Both the position numbers and the translations under genes were made by a program. Positions 12,396 through 23,224 of a stretch of 64,000 nucleotides of DNA are shown here, piece by piece (the first letter of the stretch is position 1; each line of letters opens with the position of its first letter). The DNA lies in NCBI GenBank assembly GCA_022497155.1, contig MU385738.1:496001-560000 (forward strand), written 5' to 3'. This DNA comes from Whalleya microplaca. Taxonomy: Eukaryota > Ascomycota > Sordariomycetes > Xylariales > Xylariaceae. A model generated the notes under the pieces. That model ran no database searches, had not been told where the DNA came from, and was given only the letters and a program-made list of their open reading frames with translations.

Positions 12396-13319
12396 GTTTC
12401 TAGTCTTTGACGGCGAGTATAATTAAGAGTGTCTGAACTATAGCCTTAGAGACAAAGATAGAGGCTGTGTAACGTCAAGTCGAGTTAACAACAGGAACTG
12501 AGATGCTAATGAGCCTAGTATAAGAGCGAACACTAGGATTCAGAGGCTTGGATATAGCTACGTTGGCCCAATGAACAGACTGAAGATAGATGGATGGCAG
12601 GCCACACTAAATATAAAGAATATCAACGCGTCGGCGCCTGAGAGCAGCTGAAGAGAAGTCAAAGGAGACTACCGAGGACGCTCAGCCACCCCTCCAAAAC
12701 GGTCGTCAAGAAGATGACTACTTAGGCAATTAGATCGATAACCACGAGACGCATATACGTCAGAGCAGCTACGTGAAAGATCTTTCACAGACGAAAATAA
12801 TCCAAATCTAGGGGTAGCTCAATCTGCAGATTTGGCCTTTCCATTAGTTCACGCGCCAAGCAGACTTGCAGATAAGGACTGCATCAGCCGCTGCGTTGAG
12901 ATGCTCGGCAATCAGAGAGCGGGACTAAGACACTATAGACTAAACCTAGAATAGCTGGTCGAAGCGACAGTCGCCTCGCGTTGCATCGTTCATGCCGACG
13001 ACACCGTGGTTGGGTTTCATCCCCGCACGTTAACTTGACTCTAGCTTATCAGTCTGGGACACTAGCTGATATCCTATCGGGAAGGGAGGGGCGCAATTTT
13101 CAACACCGCCTTAACCCTTGAAGATCTGCTGCGACTGTATGATATGTCGACCATTGATTGAAGCATCTGCCAAGCTGGAAGTAACTCACGGCTGCTTTAC
13201 CATCGAATGAATGTACCTACTGGGAATATTTCTTATGGGCCTCTTTGCAGCTCCTCGTTGTCAGTTGACATCATCTTACCGCGGGCTTCTATATCTCGGT
13301 ATTCAACTGCGGCCAGAGG
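12396..13319. promoter_or_regulatory. Divergent intergenic region between MFS transporter and Zn2Cys6 regulator
   Basis: Shared upstream region of two divergently oriented genes. No open frame with recognisable content. If the regulator controls the transporter, CGG half-sites in this stretch would be the expected targets; no convincing paired CGG-Nx-CCG site was singled out by eye. Confidence 0.4.
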
Positions 13320-15044
13320 ATGTCTAGGTCCAGAAGTAAGCAAGCCTATCCTACAGATAGATCGACCTCGTCTACAGGCGGGACTCAAGACGTCAACCAT
13401 GTATATACTAACCGTGGCATCGTTAAGGCGGGTGCATCACGTGCCGGAATCGCAAGCGGAAGTGCGACGAGACCCGGCCGGAGTGCGATGCTTGTACAGC
13501 CCGGGGTGTACGCTGTGAAGGCTACAAGGTTCAACTTCGGTGGGGAAACACGGTTGCTTCTCGAGGCCGTCTTGCGGGAGCAACGATACCTGTTATTACA
13601 TCTCCCGTAGGATCGGAAGCGTCGTCGCAACCGGATAGCGCGCCGACAGACAAGTCTAGACACAATGGCGACCCTGAGCACCCCGGTCCGCGATCGGCTG
13701 CAGCTTCCCCTTTGGCTTTAACAACCACCGAATTGGCCGGAGGCGAAATTCGTCCGTTTGAGGGCGGTCTTCACAATCCCGTATTAGAGAAGATGTTCAA
13801 CAAATGTCTGTATTTCTGCCCCTTTTCTTTGCGGTCATTGAGGTAACTACAATTCTAATGCCTCTGCAGTCCTCGTCATTGGCCTGCGCAGGCTCTATGC
13901 CACTAAATCAGGCAGTTGGGTTGAAACGTTGATACAGGTGCTGTCCAGGGACTCGCCGGCATTGTTTTATGTCGGCGTGGCCATCCAGATGTACCTGGAT
14001 GAAGGCCTCTCTGTGTCTTGTCTTGAACATGTCGAGCATGCTTTACAAGCTTTCCGACAAGAACTTAGAGCCAGAAGCCAGACCTTAGCTGCCGCAACTA
14101 TGGGTGCAGGTTTGTTAATATGCTCGCTATATGTACGATGACAGAAATTTTCTAGAACACCATATGTGCTACTGTACTAATGATGCATGCAGCTGCTCCA
14201 AGGAAGACCCTGGACTATGCTTCTACAGCTTATGACAGAACTTTACCACCTAGATGGCGATCTGAGTCAACTGCATCCAGATCCCCAATACAATCTTCCG
14301 GTACAGCATCAGCTTGAAGTGCTCGCAATCATGGATATGCCATCGTTCGTGATCGGTCGCGTCAATCCTAGCATCGGTCTCTGGCGGCGATTCCGTGAGG
14401 CTCAAACCCGCTGGGACCAGGGTAAGTTGAGAGGAGTAGAGCTAGTCTCCGGATTGCCGCGATCCTTACTCGACATCTTCGCCCATATAACCGACGACGA
14501 CCGCGAATTAGAAACGGAGTTGTGGCAGTGGCCCGGCGAGATTGGAGAGTTTCTTCAGTGTCAGCTCTGGGAGTGCTATAGGTTCGCGGGCGTCTTGCGT
14601 GTACGACGTAGACGTCTCCAAGAACAATCTAGTCAAGTATATCAGGCAGGCCAACACCCACGGCTTGCGGCGATATCGAACGATCAGGCTAGATATCCGG
14701 CTACACATTATACAGATGAACTGGTCCTTTGTCGTCTGTTTAGCTGCATGGAAGCTCTGTGCTATGGAATGCAACGCCCAGAATGCGAACCTCTGCTTGT
14801 ATTCAACGCGATATTGTACCCTCTGGTGGAGGCGAGTTTGCAGGTATGCCTGTTACGGCGTCACCCAGAATGGGTGGAGGTGTTGAAACGAGTTCGCAAC
14901 CAGTTTGTGACCAAGCAGAGCTCCGTCATGCAGGTGATCCATGTCCTGTTTTCCATCCTTGACGATGCTTGGATATCAGGGGTGGATGGTTATGATCTCG
15001 AAGCAGCAGCCAGACACAAGGGCGTGGAAATTGCCATATTCTGA
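13320..15044 (+). CDS. Zn2Cys6 binuclear-cluster transcription factor
   Basis: Nuclear DNA-binding regulator. Four exons: 13320-13335, 13428-13805, 13870-14132 and 14193-15044, 502 residues. The zinc cluster is complete at the N-terminus, Cys8-x2-Cys11-x6-Cys18-x6-Cys25-x2-Cys28-x6-Cys35, followed by a basic linker and a C-terminal region typical of the fungal-specific TF domain (AGLLICSLYLLQGRPWT, PLVEASLQVCLLRRHPEW). The cluster lacks an upstream ATG in its own frame; it is reached from a 16-nt first exon through a 92-nt intron with a strong TACTAAC branch site, so a simple ORF search misses the DNA-binding domain. Intron 2 uses an atypical GTCTGT donor. It probably regulates the neighbouring MFS/amidase genes; that is inference from position only. 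Confidence 0.85.
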
Positions 15045-16785
15045 TGCATGTATATGTGTAGAGATAACTGCTTATGGCTGGCCGTCCTCTATCTGGGTTA
15101 AGAATATGGCTCGTTAGAACATCAACGAGTATCTCGGGGGGACGAATCTGAAGACGCGGGTTTCGAAGGCTCTCGTATAGAGTCTAAGGAAGTACAAATG
15201 TGTATAGATACTAGCATAAACGGGTAAGTGTGGTGGCGTTTAGGGATTGCTCACGCTGCGTTGTTGAATTCTTATGCATCATGTATAATTGAAGAATTGG
15301 ACAAAGCACGCACCATAATAATATTAGGATATATTTCAACGTATTTTAGTAGCAATTTGAACCTTGATTTGTTTTACATCATAATGCGAACCACTGTCTA
15401 CGTCTAACCGAATCTCAGCATAGCTCGATGGGAAAGCACTTCCATGCCTGGCCAATGGCGGCAGCAGATATGCGTCGTTGTTGGTTACCTAGCTCCTTTA
15501 GTTTAGCTTGAACGCCAAAGAGCCAACGAGTTTATGAGCATGGAATTACACATGAAGGGGAAAGAGGCGACACCGTTTCGGTACAAGGGGGAGAATACAG
15601 CTCACCATGAGTGCGCTATCGGGACCACTAGGAGCGAGTATCTTTTTTCGTGTCTATTTCAGACATATTTCTCTGTGTCAATATGAAATAATGGAGTTAT
15701 CAGACTGCATACTTAGTAAACGCGCCATCGCAATCCCACTAACAAGTTGTCAAGCTCCACGAGGCAACTAGCTGTTCCCTGTTCCCTTTGCGTGTTGAAT
15801 TTCCGAGTTCTAGAACTTTTCCTAACGTCAATCCTTTTTGTTTCATTATTGCTGAGCGTACAGATCGCCTATCGATACTTGGCCTGATTTCCTATATCAA
15901 GTCCTTGCTGCTCTGAAGCGCTAGTAGAATAAGTATGCTGGCAATAGAGCACCGATACCTCGATGTGGCATTGTATTATCCGAAAGTAACCACCATCTGC
16001 CCGCGAATTGCGGTAGCCTGTCCGCCTGCTTTTTCTTTGGTCGCCGTTTCTTCAGTCTGCCTCTCAGTCTCCGCAAGTCTCCAATGATTGCAGTGCCTTT
16101 ACCCCAGCGTTCTTCAGACTTTAGAGACTTAGAGGCAAATGTGCGTGAAGCCTCCAGTAGGTTAGGAACGTCACCGTTGCCATTGCCGAGGGATACCATA
16201 TAGCTTCGTAGCTCAGTGTTCTGTTGCGGCAGTGCTCGCGTAGCTTTGGGCTTTGGTTCACTGCCGTTTGCTTCGATAGACGACGATAATTATTGGGAAA
16301 TGTTGTACCGAGTTCCTTTATTTTCTTCCGCTCTCCACGGAGACCCGCCGCCTCGCCCTGGCAGATTTAGCTACCTTTGACGAACAGGCTGGACCAAGTA
16401 TTGTATCTACTAGAGATCTGGTCGAATTTGCGTGGGGAGATGCTACATGTCTAGCTGGCCTCCTTTTTCGTGGTGTTCGCAAGTTCAATGTTGAAGGATC
16501 ATGCTCTGTAGCAAAAGCGAGAAGCCCATTGCTAAGGAACCCCCTTAGAGGTCGCTGATGCTTCTCGTGTGTTCCAAGGAACACTACCACTTGGTGTCTC
16601 AAATCCTCATTTGAGTCCAGGTATTTGACTTTCTTGTATGCCATTGTGTTGACTCTTTCGGGGACAGAAGCACGGTCGTTCCGAATATTTAAATCCTGTT
16701 CTAGCTGCTCCCTTGCCTTGGAAAATTGGTAGATGAATTAATGGAATAGATGTGCTGCTTCGCGCTCGCGTATCTGTGTATCTTG
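15045..16785. other. Intergenic with unassigned open frames
   Basis: No gene can be supported. Minus-strand frames at 15921-16199 (Lys/Arg-rich) and 16318-16644 match no family I recognise. On the plus strand a frame from about 16290 to 16555 lacks an ATG but reads protein-like (for example DLVEFAWGDATC), so a decayed gene is possible. Confidence 0.3.
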
Positions 16786-17904
16786 TTACATTATAGTCTG
16801 CCTCATTTCTTGACGCTCTTCGGTCGTCGTGGTTTCGGACCTGTGGTCCGCACTTAGTTCGCTTGGTATACCCTGGCCAAGATTGTACAGCTGAAAATCC
16901 CTAACTCGTGACAGCACAGAATGTGGCTCCGTTGCCGATGTGTACACATGGTGCCCAGGGCCTGCTCCGGCTCCTGATACCAGGTCATGTTTGTTGTGGG
17001 TGACTTCGTTTGCAGTCAGTTTAAGGCTCCCCACATGACGTGCAAGAAACCAGCCGAGTGTGAACAGGGTACTACCGCTGGGCCCTGCACCAACACCTAT
17101 ACCAGCTTTGGCGCCTATTGACAACATCGAACTCGACGGGCATGTCGAAGCTAACGTACTTGATGGAGTTGGCGATTGTGTCGTGGAAGTAGTATATCCT
17201 ACAGTTCCCGACGGGCTTGGAATTTGACTGTTACTCGTTGTCAAAGAGGACGTCGATGTAACGCTCGTAAACGGATCAGTTAAGATGAAACGTGACGACG
17301 AGATTCTAGTGTCCCCGCCTCCGCTTGGCGTGAAACGGAATGACCATGTGTTGGCGGTGACGAGCTCGGAGGAGGGGATGACTACCGTCCTTTCGTTAGA
17401 GAAAGAAGAAGTGACGTCAATACTAGCTGTGCATCGTATAAGTGGTGATTTTAAAGTCTGCCGAATTATGAATACGTTGACAACGATGCCTACAAGCAAG
17501 TATGTGAGTCCAGGTTTCAGCCGCCACCCATATATCAACATGCGAGGTGTTGCAATCTAGACAATAGGTTTGAAAATACCTAGTTCTTGAGGTCCGACGT
17601 CCACTGCAACATCTAAGCCAACGGTTATTTTTCTTGGACTGTTTGACAAACACTCGAGATTTTCGAGGCCTGCCTGAGAGGGCTTCACTCCTAATCATAA
17701 CGCAGATGGGGTTATTACCCGCGAAATAGGACAAAAGTCCAATAAATAGCTCTGGACACTACCCACTCCAATAGAATATGAACTCCCAAGGGCCAAAATA
17801 GTCGAGTCATTAGGCGTGTGAGGACAAGTCCAGTCATCCTGAGGGGTCTGGCTGGATACTAGTGCAAATAGGCCAAGGAAGGTCTCGATACATAATGTTA
17901 GCAT
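16786..17904 (-). CDS. Secreted Ser/Thr-rich single-pass membrane protein (hypothetical)
   Basis: The outline resembles a widespread fungal family: signal peptide, small extracellular domain, Ser/Thr-rich stalk, one transmembrane segment and a short cytoplasmic tail. The start at 17904 gives MLTLCIETFLGLFALVSSQ, a good signal peptide with cleavage after SSQ. The last exon (about 17440-16786) supplies NTWSFRFTPSGG, a stalk rich in Ser, Thr and Pro, the GAKAGIGVGAG motif that usually opens the TM segment, a TM helix and a tail ending near RQTIM. At least one intron lies between 17695 and 17440, but I could not join the middle exons with confidence; two overlapping frames there each carry part of the likely domain. 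Function is unknown; relatives are presumed cell-surface proteins. Confidence 0.55.
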
Positions 17905-20594
17905 ATTGGTGTGTGTAAAAGCAACCGAAAAGCAACAACAGTCGTCATCGTGGACCGGATTATCTTGGTAAATTACAGGAAAGGGGCGTGTGAGCTGTGA
18001 AGAGACGACGATACATTAGCCCAGAGCGGACACCCCCTTTCGACTTATATCCGATCTGGAATCCTGTGGTACCATAAAGCTTAGATGTGCAGAAATGCCT
18101 TGGCGAACCAGTAGTTGAGAGCAATAGGGCTCTGGAATCTGCAATTTGCACCTTAAGCCCCCATCAATATGTACTTGGCCCTCAGTCGGGCCACACTCCT
18201 GTAAAGAAATCAAGTTAAGTCTACCGTGGCTTGTTGAAAAGCGATTGGCTCTCAAGGCCGGAACAGCTCATTTACAGGATAGGACCGCTAAAGGTGTGGC
18301 ATAAGTTGCTGGAGACTGTAACCTCTACCAAACCCTTCAATGCTTCAAGAAGATGTATGCAACGTGAGTATGTCTCCCAAGGGAGTCATAAAACGTCCGA
18401 GAAAGTAATGAATATGACCTTGGTCTGCGTACTCTTACGTTCTTCTACGTCTCTTTTGGTATCTATGTATGATGATATCTGCTGGATGAACAATGCCCGA
18501 AGGCAGGACCAGGTCAACTTTGTCCTACCCAGGAATATGGTTCACATGTGTCCTACCTAGCCACCAATATTGAAGCCTCATTCACACAACAAGGGTCAAG
18601 GTAGGATGACTTGGGACCTGGAAACTGTTAACTAGTTAGCTGATATACGTCTGGTCGAGCTCTCTGACCTAGTTCGCTGCTGGGAGGCATAGAGGGTGGT
18701 ACAGGGGAGCCAGCCTAAGCCTTTTTCTAGCACTTTGATCGTAGATATAGAAGTAGGGCGACAGAGTCTTGTTATTGAGGCCATGAAGGCTGCGTGTTAT
18801 AAATAGCTTCAGGGGGAGATGCAGGCACAAGGCGGACTATATTGTATGTCACTAGATGGCAGCGTCGAGCCTACGTTGAACAGGTTTCAAGTTAAGTGAT
18901 AACGATTTCCAGCTACGTGAGCCACAAATTGGCGATGTGATAGATATTTGGATGATGGGGTCCTCCAACTAATCGGTCATAATGTTTCACTTGATTAGTG
19001 AGCTATGAAACCAGTCTCCGACCTCAACACTCAATTCCTAAGCCGGGATGTTCTACTATGTATGTGAATAGGAAAATTTACCGAAAAAGTACGGAGGGAT
19101 GCAATTATAGTGTAAAGGATCTTGTAGCTAACTTATAGGTATAAGGTACAACTAACCTCAAACTACTACCTAGGTAGGCTAAGTGTCAGAAGGGACGAAC
19201 GGATACGGCTTCACTTGAACTAAATTGAACCAAACCACCTTAATTTAGTACTCGGCTTGTTATATACTCTGAGTCTCCCCATTGTTCCATTAGGAAACAG
19301 CAATAACGCCAACACCATAGTCTCGAACTCCAGCTCCGGTTCTACCACCCCAGACACCTTGGCCTTGACACTGTCATCACTACCTATTAGTATTATCGGC
19401 CTCAGTCCGTTCTAGCACACGAGGCTATGTCTACCCAGCCTCATTAGAAAGCGATAGGTGAGGATACGACATATTGTTGTTGTCTAGATAGTTGATACGT
19501 GACTTTCGGTACTTACTACGGTGGGTCTATACGCACTTATACAAGCATGACCACACAACGCCATCACTCGATGCAAGACCTGGACAGACGGCGTTTGAAT
19601 TCAGGGATCACAAGTGATGTCAATCACCGATTATATAGGTATTCGGTGCTCGGCTCTAGCCTACGAGGGTCGGATATGCTCTATATCAACAATGCCCAGT
19701 CGCAGTCCGTCCTGGCACGACGATCTAATGGGATGCGAGGAGCCGACCCTGACCACAAGACACAACAGCCACTCCTGTATCCCGGTTGCGCGGAAGAAAA
19801 TTGCTGGCTGGCTGGCTGGCTGGCTGGCTAGCTATTTGTCTGCCCATCCATAGAGATGGTGGCGGGGAAAGGAATGGGAGACCCCATTGCACCACGTATC
19901 AATCAACCAACCGATTATACTGCTTTGCTGTTGCGAATTGTTCGTCCGCCACTGGGCCAATAATAAATACAAGGCATACGCAAGATACATTCGTCCGTTG
20001 GAACTTGGCTGAGAGCATATGGACGCAGCACCTCTTGGCACATAGATATGCATCATTCTCGCTTTAGACGAGATGTCAGAGCTACCGTAAGCCAAACACC
20101 CCAAGACTATACGCTGGCAGCAGTAATGCTCAGCTGTCTGCGAGATGGGAAATGGTTATAGGATGGGTAGAACAATACACATCTCGAGTTGGGCTTTTCA
20201 ACGTACAGCTAGTCATGGTTAGTTGCTTTCATGTAGGACTCGTTATCGAACAGTCAATTAATGGGAGACGAGTAAGCTGCTGCTCCCTCAAAAGTTGGCC
20301 GCATCAAGATCACATGGCAGGACACGCAACAGGGAACATGGTGGGCAGAAACGGCTATGGTTATTGATGGTCTGAGTCCCTTTGGTATAAAGAAACCAAA
20401 CATGTATGTCATCTAGGCCTGCAAACGCACAAATAAACGACGGAACAGGAGCTACTTCCGCCATCAACCATGTGTCTTGCTTTCCTGTCCTGTCCGCAAT
20501 GACGAATTGCCATTAAGAATCGCCTCGAAGTTCGTCCAGACCAAATGAAAACCCGTAAACGCCGCGGTAGAGCAAATGAAAGAGCTGGCATTCT
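17905..20594. other. Intergenic, 2.7 kb, no supported gene
   Basis: Open frames at 18016-18560 and 19499-20067 have no recognisable domains and are broken in all phases. The stretch contains a (CTGG)n microsatellite at about 19804-19829 and a CTACCTAGGTAGG palindromic motif at 19166-19178. Confidence 0.45.
19804..19829 (+). repeat. (CTGG)n microsatellite
   Basis: Six consecutive CTGG units in non-coding DNA. Confidence 0.9.
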
Positions 20595-21348
20595 TTAGGC
20601 GGCCTTGCCAAAGGTGTTCTCGCCGGAGTAGGTGATGTAGAGAAATCTAGACAAAAGCCAAACGAGTTAGTCTCTAATCATGGACGGTGAGAGGTGTGAT
20701 GGGAGAGGCCAGGCCAGGGCAGGCCAGGCAGAGAGACATACCCATCCTCGTCCTTGTGCTCTTCGTAGATGCTGCTCATGAGAGCGGCGGTCGGGGGCAG
20801 GACCTCATCGACGAAGATGAAGATAGCCTTCTCGGGCGACAGCTTAATCCGCTTCCGGATGACGTAGACAAACTGGCCGACGGTGAGGTCTGCGGGAACG
20901 AGGTACTTCTTCTTGTCGATGGTCGCAATGTCGGACTTCTCAACCTTCTCACAGATGACCTGTGGGGTGTTTGTCAGCTTTGTGTATTTGCGAACAAAGG
21001 CGGAAAGCGGTGAAGGGACTTGGAACTGATGGATGGGAGGATGGATGGATGGATGGATGGATGGATGAACAGGTGCATGGATGGATAGAAACGACAATCA
21101 GGATGATTATGATGGCCGTGATGGTGATGACGATGACGATGATTGGCAATAGGCAGATACAACAGCTGACGGAGAGAGAGAGAGGTCGGGAGATGGAGAA
21201 TAAGGGCGGGAGAAGCAAATGATAAGAGACAAATGGTGATGATGGTGGTGATACATACCGGAATGCGGTCGGCGTACTTTTGGCGGATGCGTTCGGCCTC
21301 GGCCTTGCGCTTCTCGAAGGGGTGCTCGTCCTTAAACTTGGATCGCAT
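20595..21348 (-). CDS. atg8: Autophagy ubiquitin-like protein Atg8
   Basis: Ubiquitin-like protein conjugated to phosphatidylethanolamine on the phagophore, needed for membrane expansion and cargo receptor binding. Three exons: 21348-21259, 20959-20742 and 20646-20595, 119 residues, the normal size. It begins [20 protein letters not shown] and has [15 protein letters not shown] (LIR-docking strand), [13 protein letters not shown] and [13 protein letters not shown]. Gly116 is followed by KAA, so Atg4 cleavage is needed to expose the glycine. Intron 1 is unusually long (299 nt) and contains a GATG/GGAT tandem repeat. The gene has a long leader with several GGTACCT-type motifs upstream. Fully intact. 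Confidence 0.97.
21025..21066 (+). repeat. GGAT/GATG tandem repeat in atg8 intron 1
   Basis: Near-perfect tetranucleotide array inside the first atg8 intron, with further GATG-rich DNA to about 21140. It accounts for much of the intron's extra length and is likely length-polymorphic. Confidence 0.85.
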
Positions 21349-23224
21349 ACTGACGGTCGTGACGGACTCTTGCTTCGGTGGTGCGGGAGTTGGCTGTTGT
21401 GACTGCAGAGAAGCAGAGAATGGTTGATAGGAGAATGCGACTGACTGACTGACGATCGATCGGCTCTAGAAATGGTGATGGTTAGGAAGAAAGCAACACA
21501 GATGAGATGGTGATGGAGTAGGTAGAAGAGGATGATTTACCAGAGAGTTGTGGGAATGAAGATGTTCAGGTTTGGGTTCGTCAAGGCGGCAGAAGAAGGT
21601 TTACGTGGGGGGGATAAAGGCAGCTGCTGCTGGTTGCTGGTTGCCTTGTTGTATTAATATGCCTATCGTATGTATTGCGTGTATGTATGCATGTATGTAC
21701 CGTACTGTATGGAGGTGAAAGCTACATGTACTGGGTGAACGGTACCTAGGTACTGTAGATGAATGGTAATGCACTGATGACCAAAAGGCAGGCTCTCGTC
21801 AAGTGACGGCCTGGCACTGGCCGATGACTACAACAATCTGAACTGCGCCCAGCAAATGTTGCTCTCTGGCGCGTTGCTATGTACATGTAGGTGGTGAATA
21901 TGGTATGAAGGTACCTGAGGTACTTGCCATGACTAACATGCTTATTAGAGGTACCAGGTTACGTATGTAGGCGGTACCTCAGGTAATAGCGGTGGAAGAG
22001 GGGATAATTGGCCAAGGATGACGATAACGCTGGAAGGGCGGGGCTCTGCCTAGAGGTAACGTGACCGAGCCGAATCTGGCTTAGCTGCAACCGTTTTTGC
22101 CCGACTTTTACACCTGGTCAAAGCTCACTCTCCTTTCATTATATGTATTTCCCTTCACCAGACCTCCTGTCATCAGGTGTCCTGGGCGCTTCTTTTTGTC
22201 TCGGTCAGTCACTTGGTCATCGGTAAGCCCCCCCTCCCCCTCCCCCCAAGTTAATGACTTGACCTGACAAAGCAGACAAAGACCCCCCGAATTCAACTGA
22301 ATGAGATGGAAGGCCATCGGACGGATAGTAGTGGACTGTAATCCGTATTCCGGAGGTATTGTACCTGTCATCACTAGAATTTGCTGCAACGCCCTTCCCC
22401 TAACAAGAACCGCCATGGCTTAATAAGTGCCATTCACCAATGTATTCCAACTTCTCTAGTCGTGTGACTTAGGTATCGATTGATTTCAAATGCATGACCC
22501 TACCTAGCATATCTGTTGGGTTATTGTGATATGTGAGTCAAGTTCGACACTAGATGATGACTAGGTACCTAACTGCCCAGGCGAATATATTACACCATCC
22601 ACACGTGATAGTCGTTCCAACACAAAAAAAAGTGATGCCTCTTGTTGTAGAGCAAGTGACTCTGTACTCATTTCTGAGCACTCATTGACAGTCAGTTGAG
22701 TGCTGTATATATGCTGGTTTTTATCAGAACAGGAGTGTATTCATGGTTAATAATTGCAATGTCACTTAGAGGATATAGATCGTATAAGGACACAATCTGT
22801 GGGAAGCTCAAGAAAGGATATTAATCGCTTGAAAGGAGCCAAGAATTCTTCCAGAAAGAGTCCCGGTCGTATAAATTAGAATCGAGTTGACTTGTCTGGC
22901 CTCTAAGAAAGCTCGATGGCGACATTTGAGTCTACTTGCACATTCCAGTAGAATTACATATGCACCCTCTCCTTTACATATGTAGATATGGATCGAGAAC
23001 TTTTCGGTCCTGCTCCAGGCTACATCTTCATACCGCCCGCGCAATATGATCATCACCGATTGTTTGATAATGCCCCAATGGAAGGGCTATTCTATTACCA
23101 TATGACTTGCTGCTGTTGAATCTACTACGGAATAGTACTGCATCGTATCTGCATACCGCCTATCTTTCATCCCTCCCTCCCTCCTTTCCATCTTTCCGCA
23201 CAGGGCCGGCCGACTAGCCCCCTG
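21349..23224. promoter_or_regulatory. atg8 leader/promoter and intergenic region
   Basis: Non-coding. It holds four copies of a GGTACCT(A/G/C)AGGTA-like palindromic motif (21741-21753, 21910-21923, 21973-21985, 22561-22571) in under 1 kb, presumably part of the atg8 promoter. The frame at 22108-22416 (minus) is not protein-like. Near 23165-23185 a CCCTCC run lies downstream of the AMA1 stop. Confidence 0.5.
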
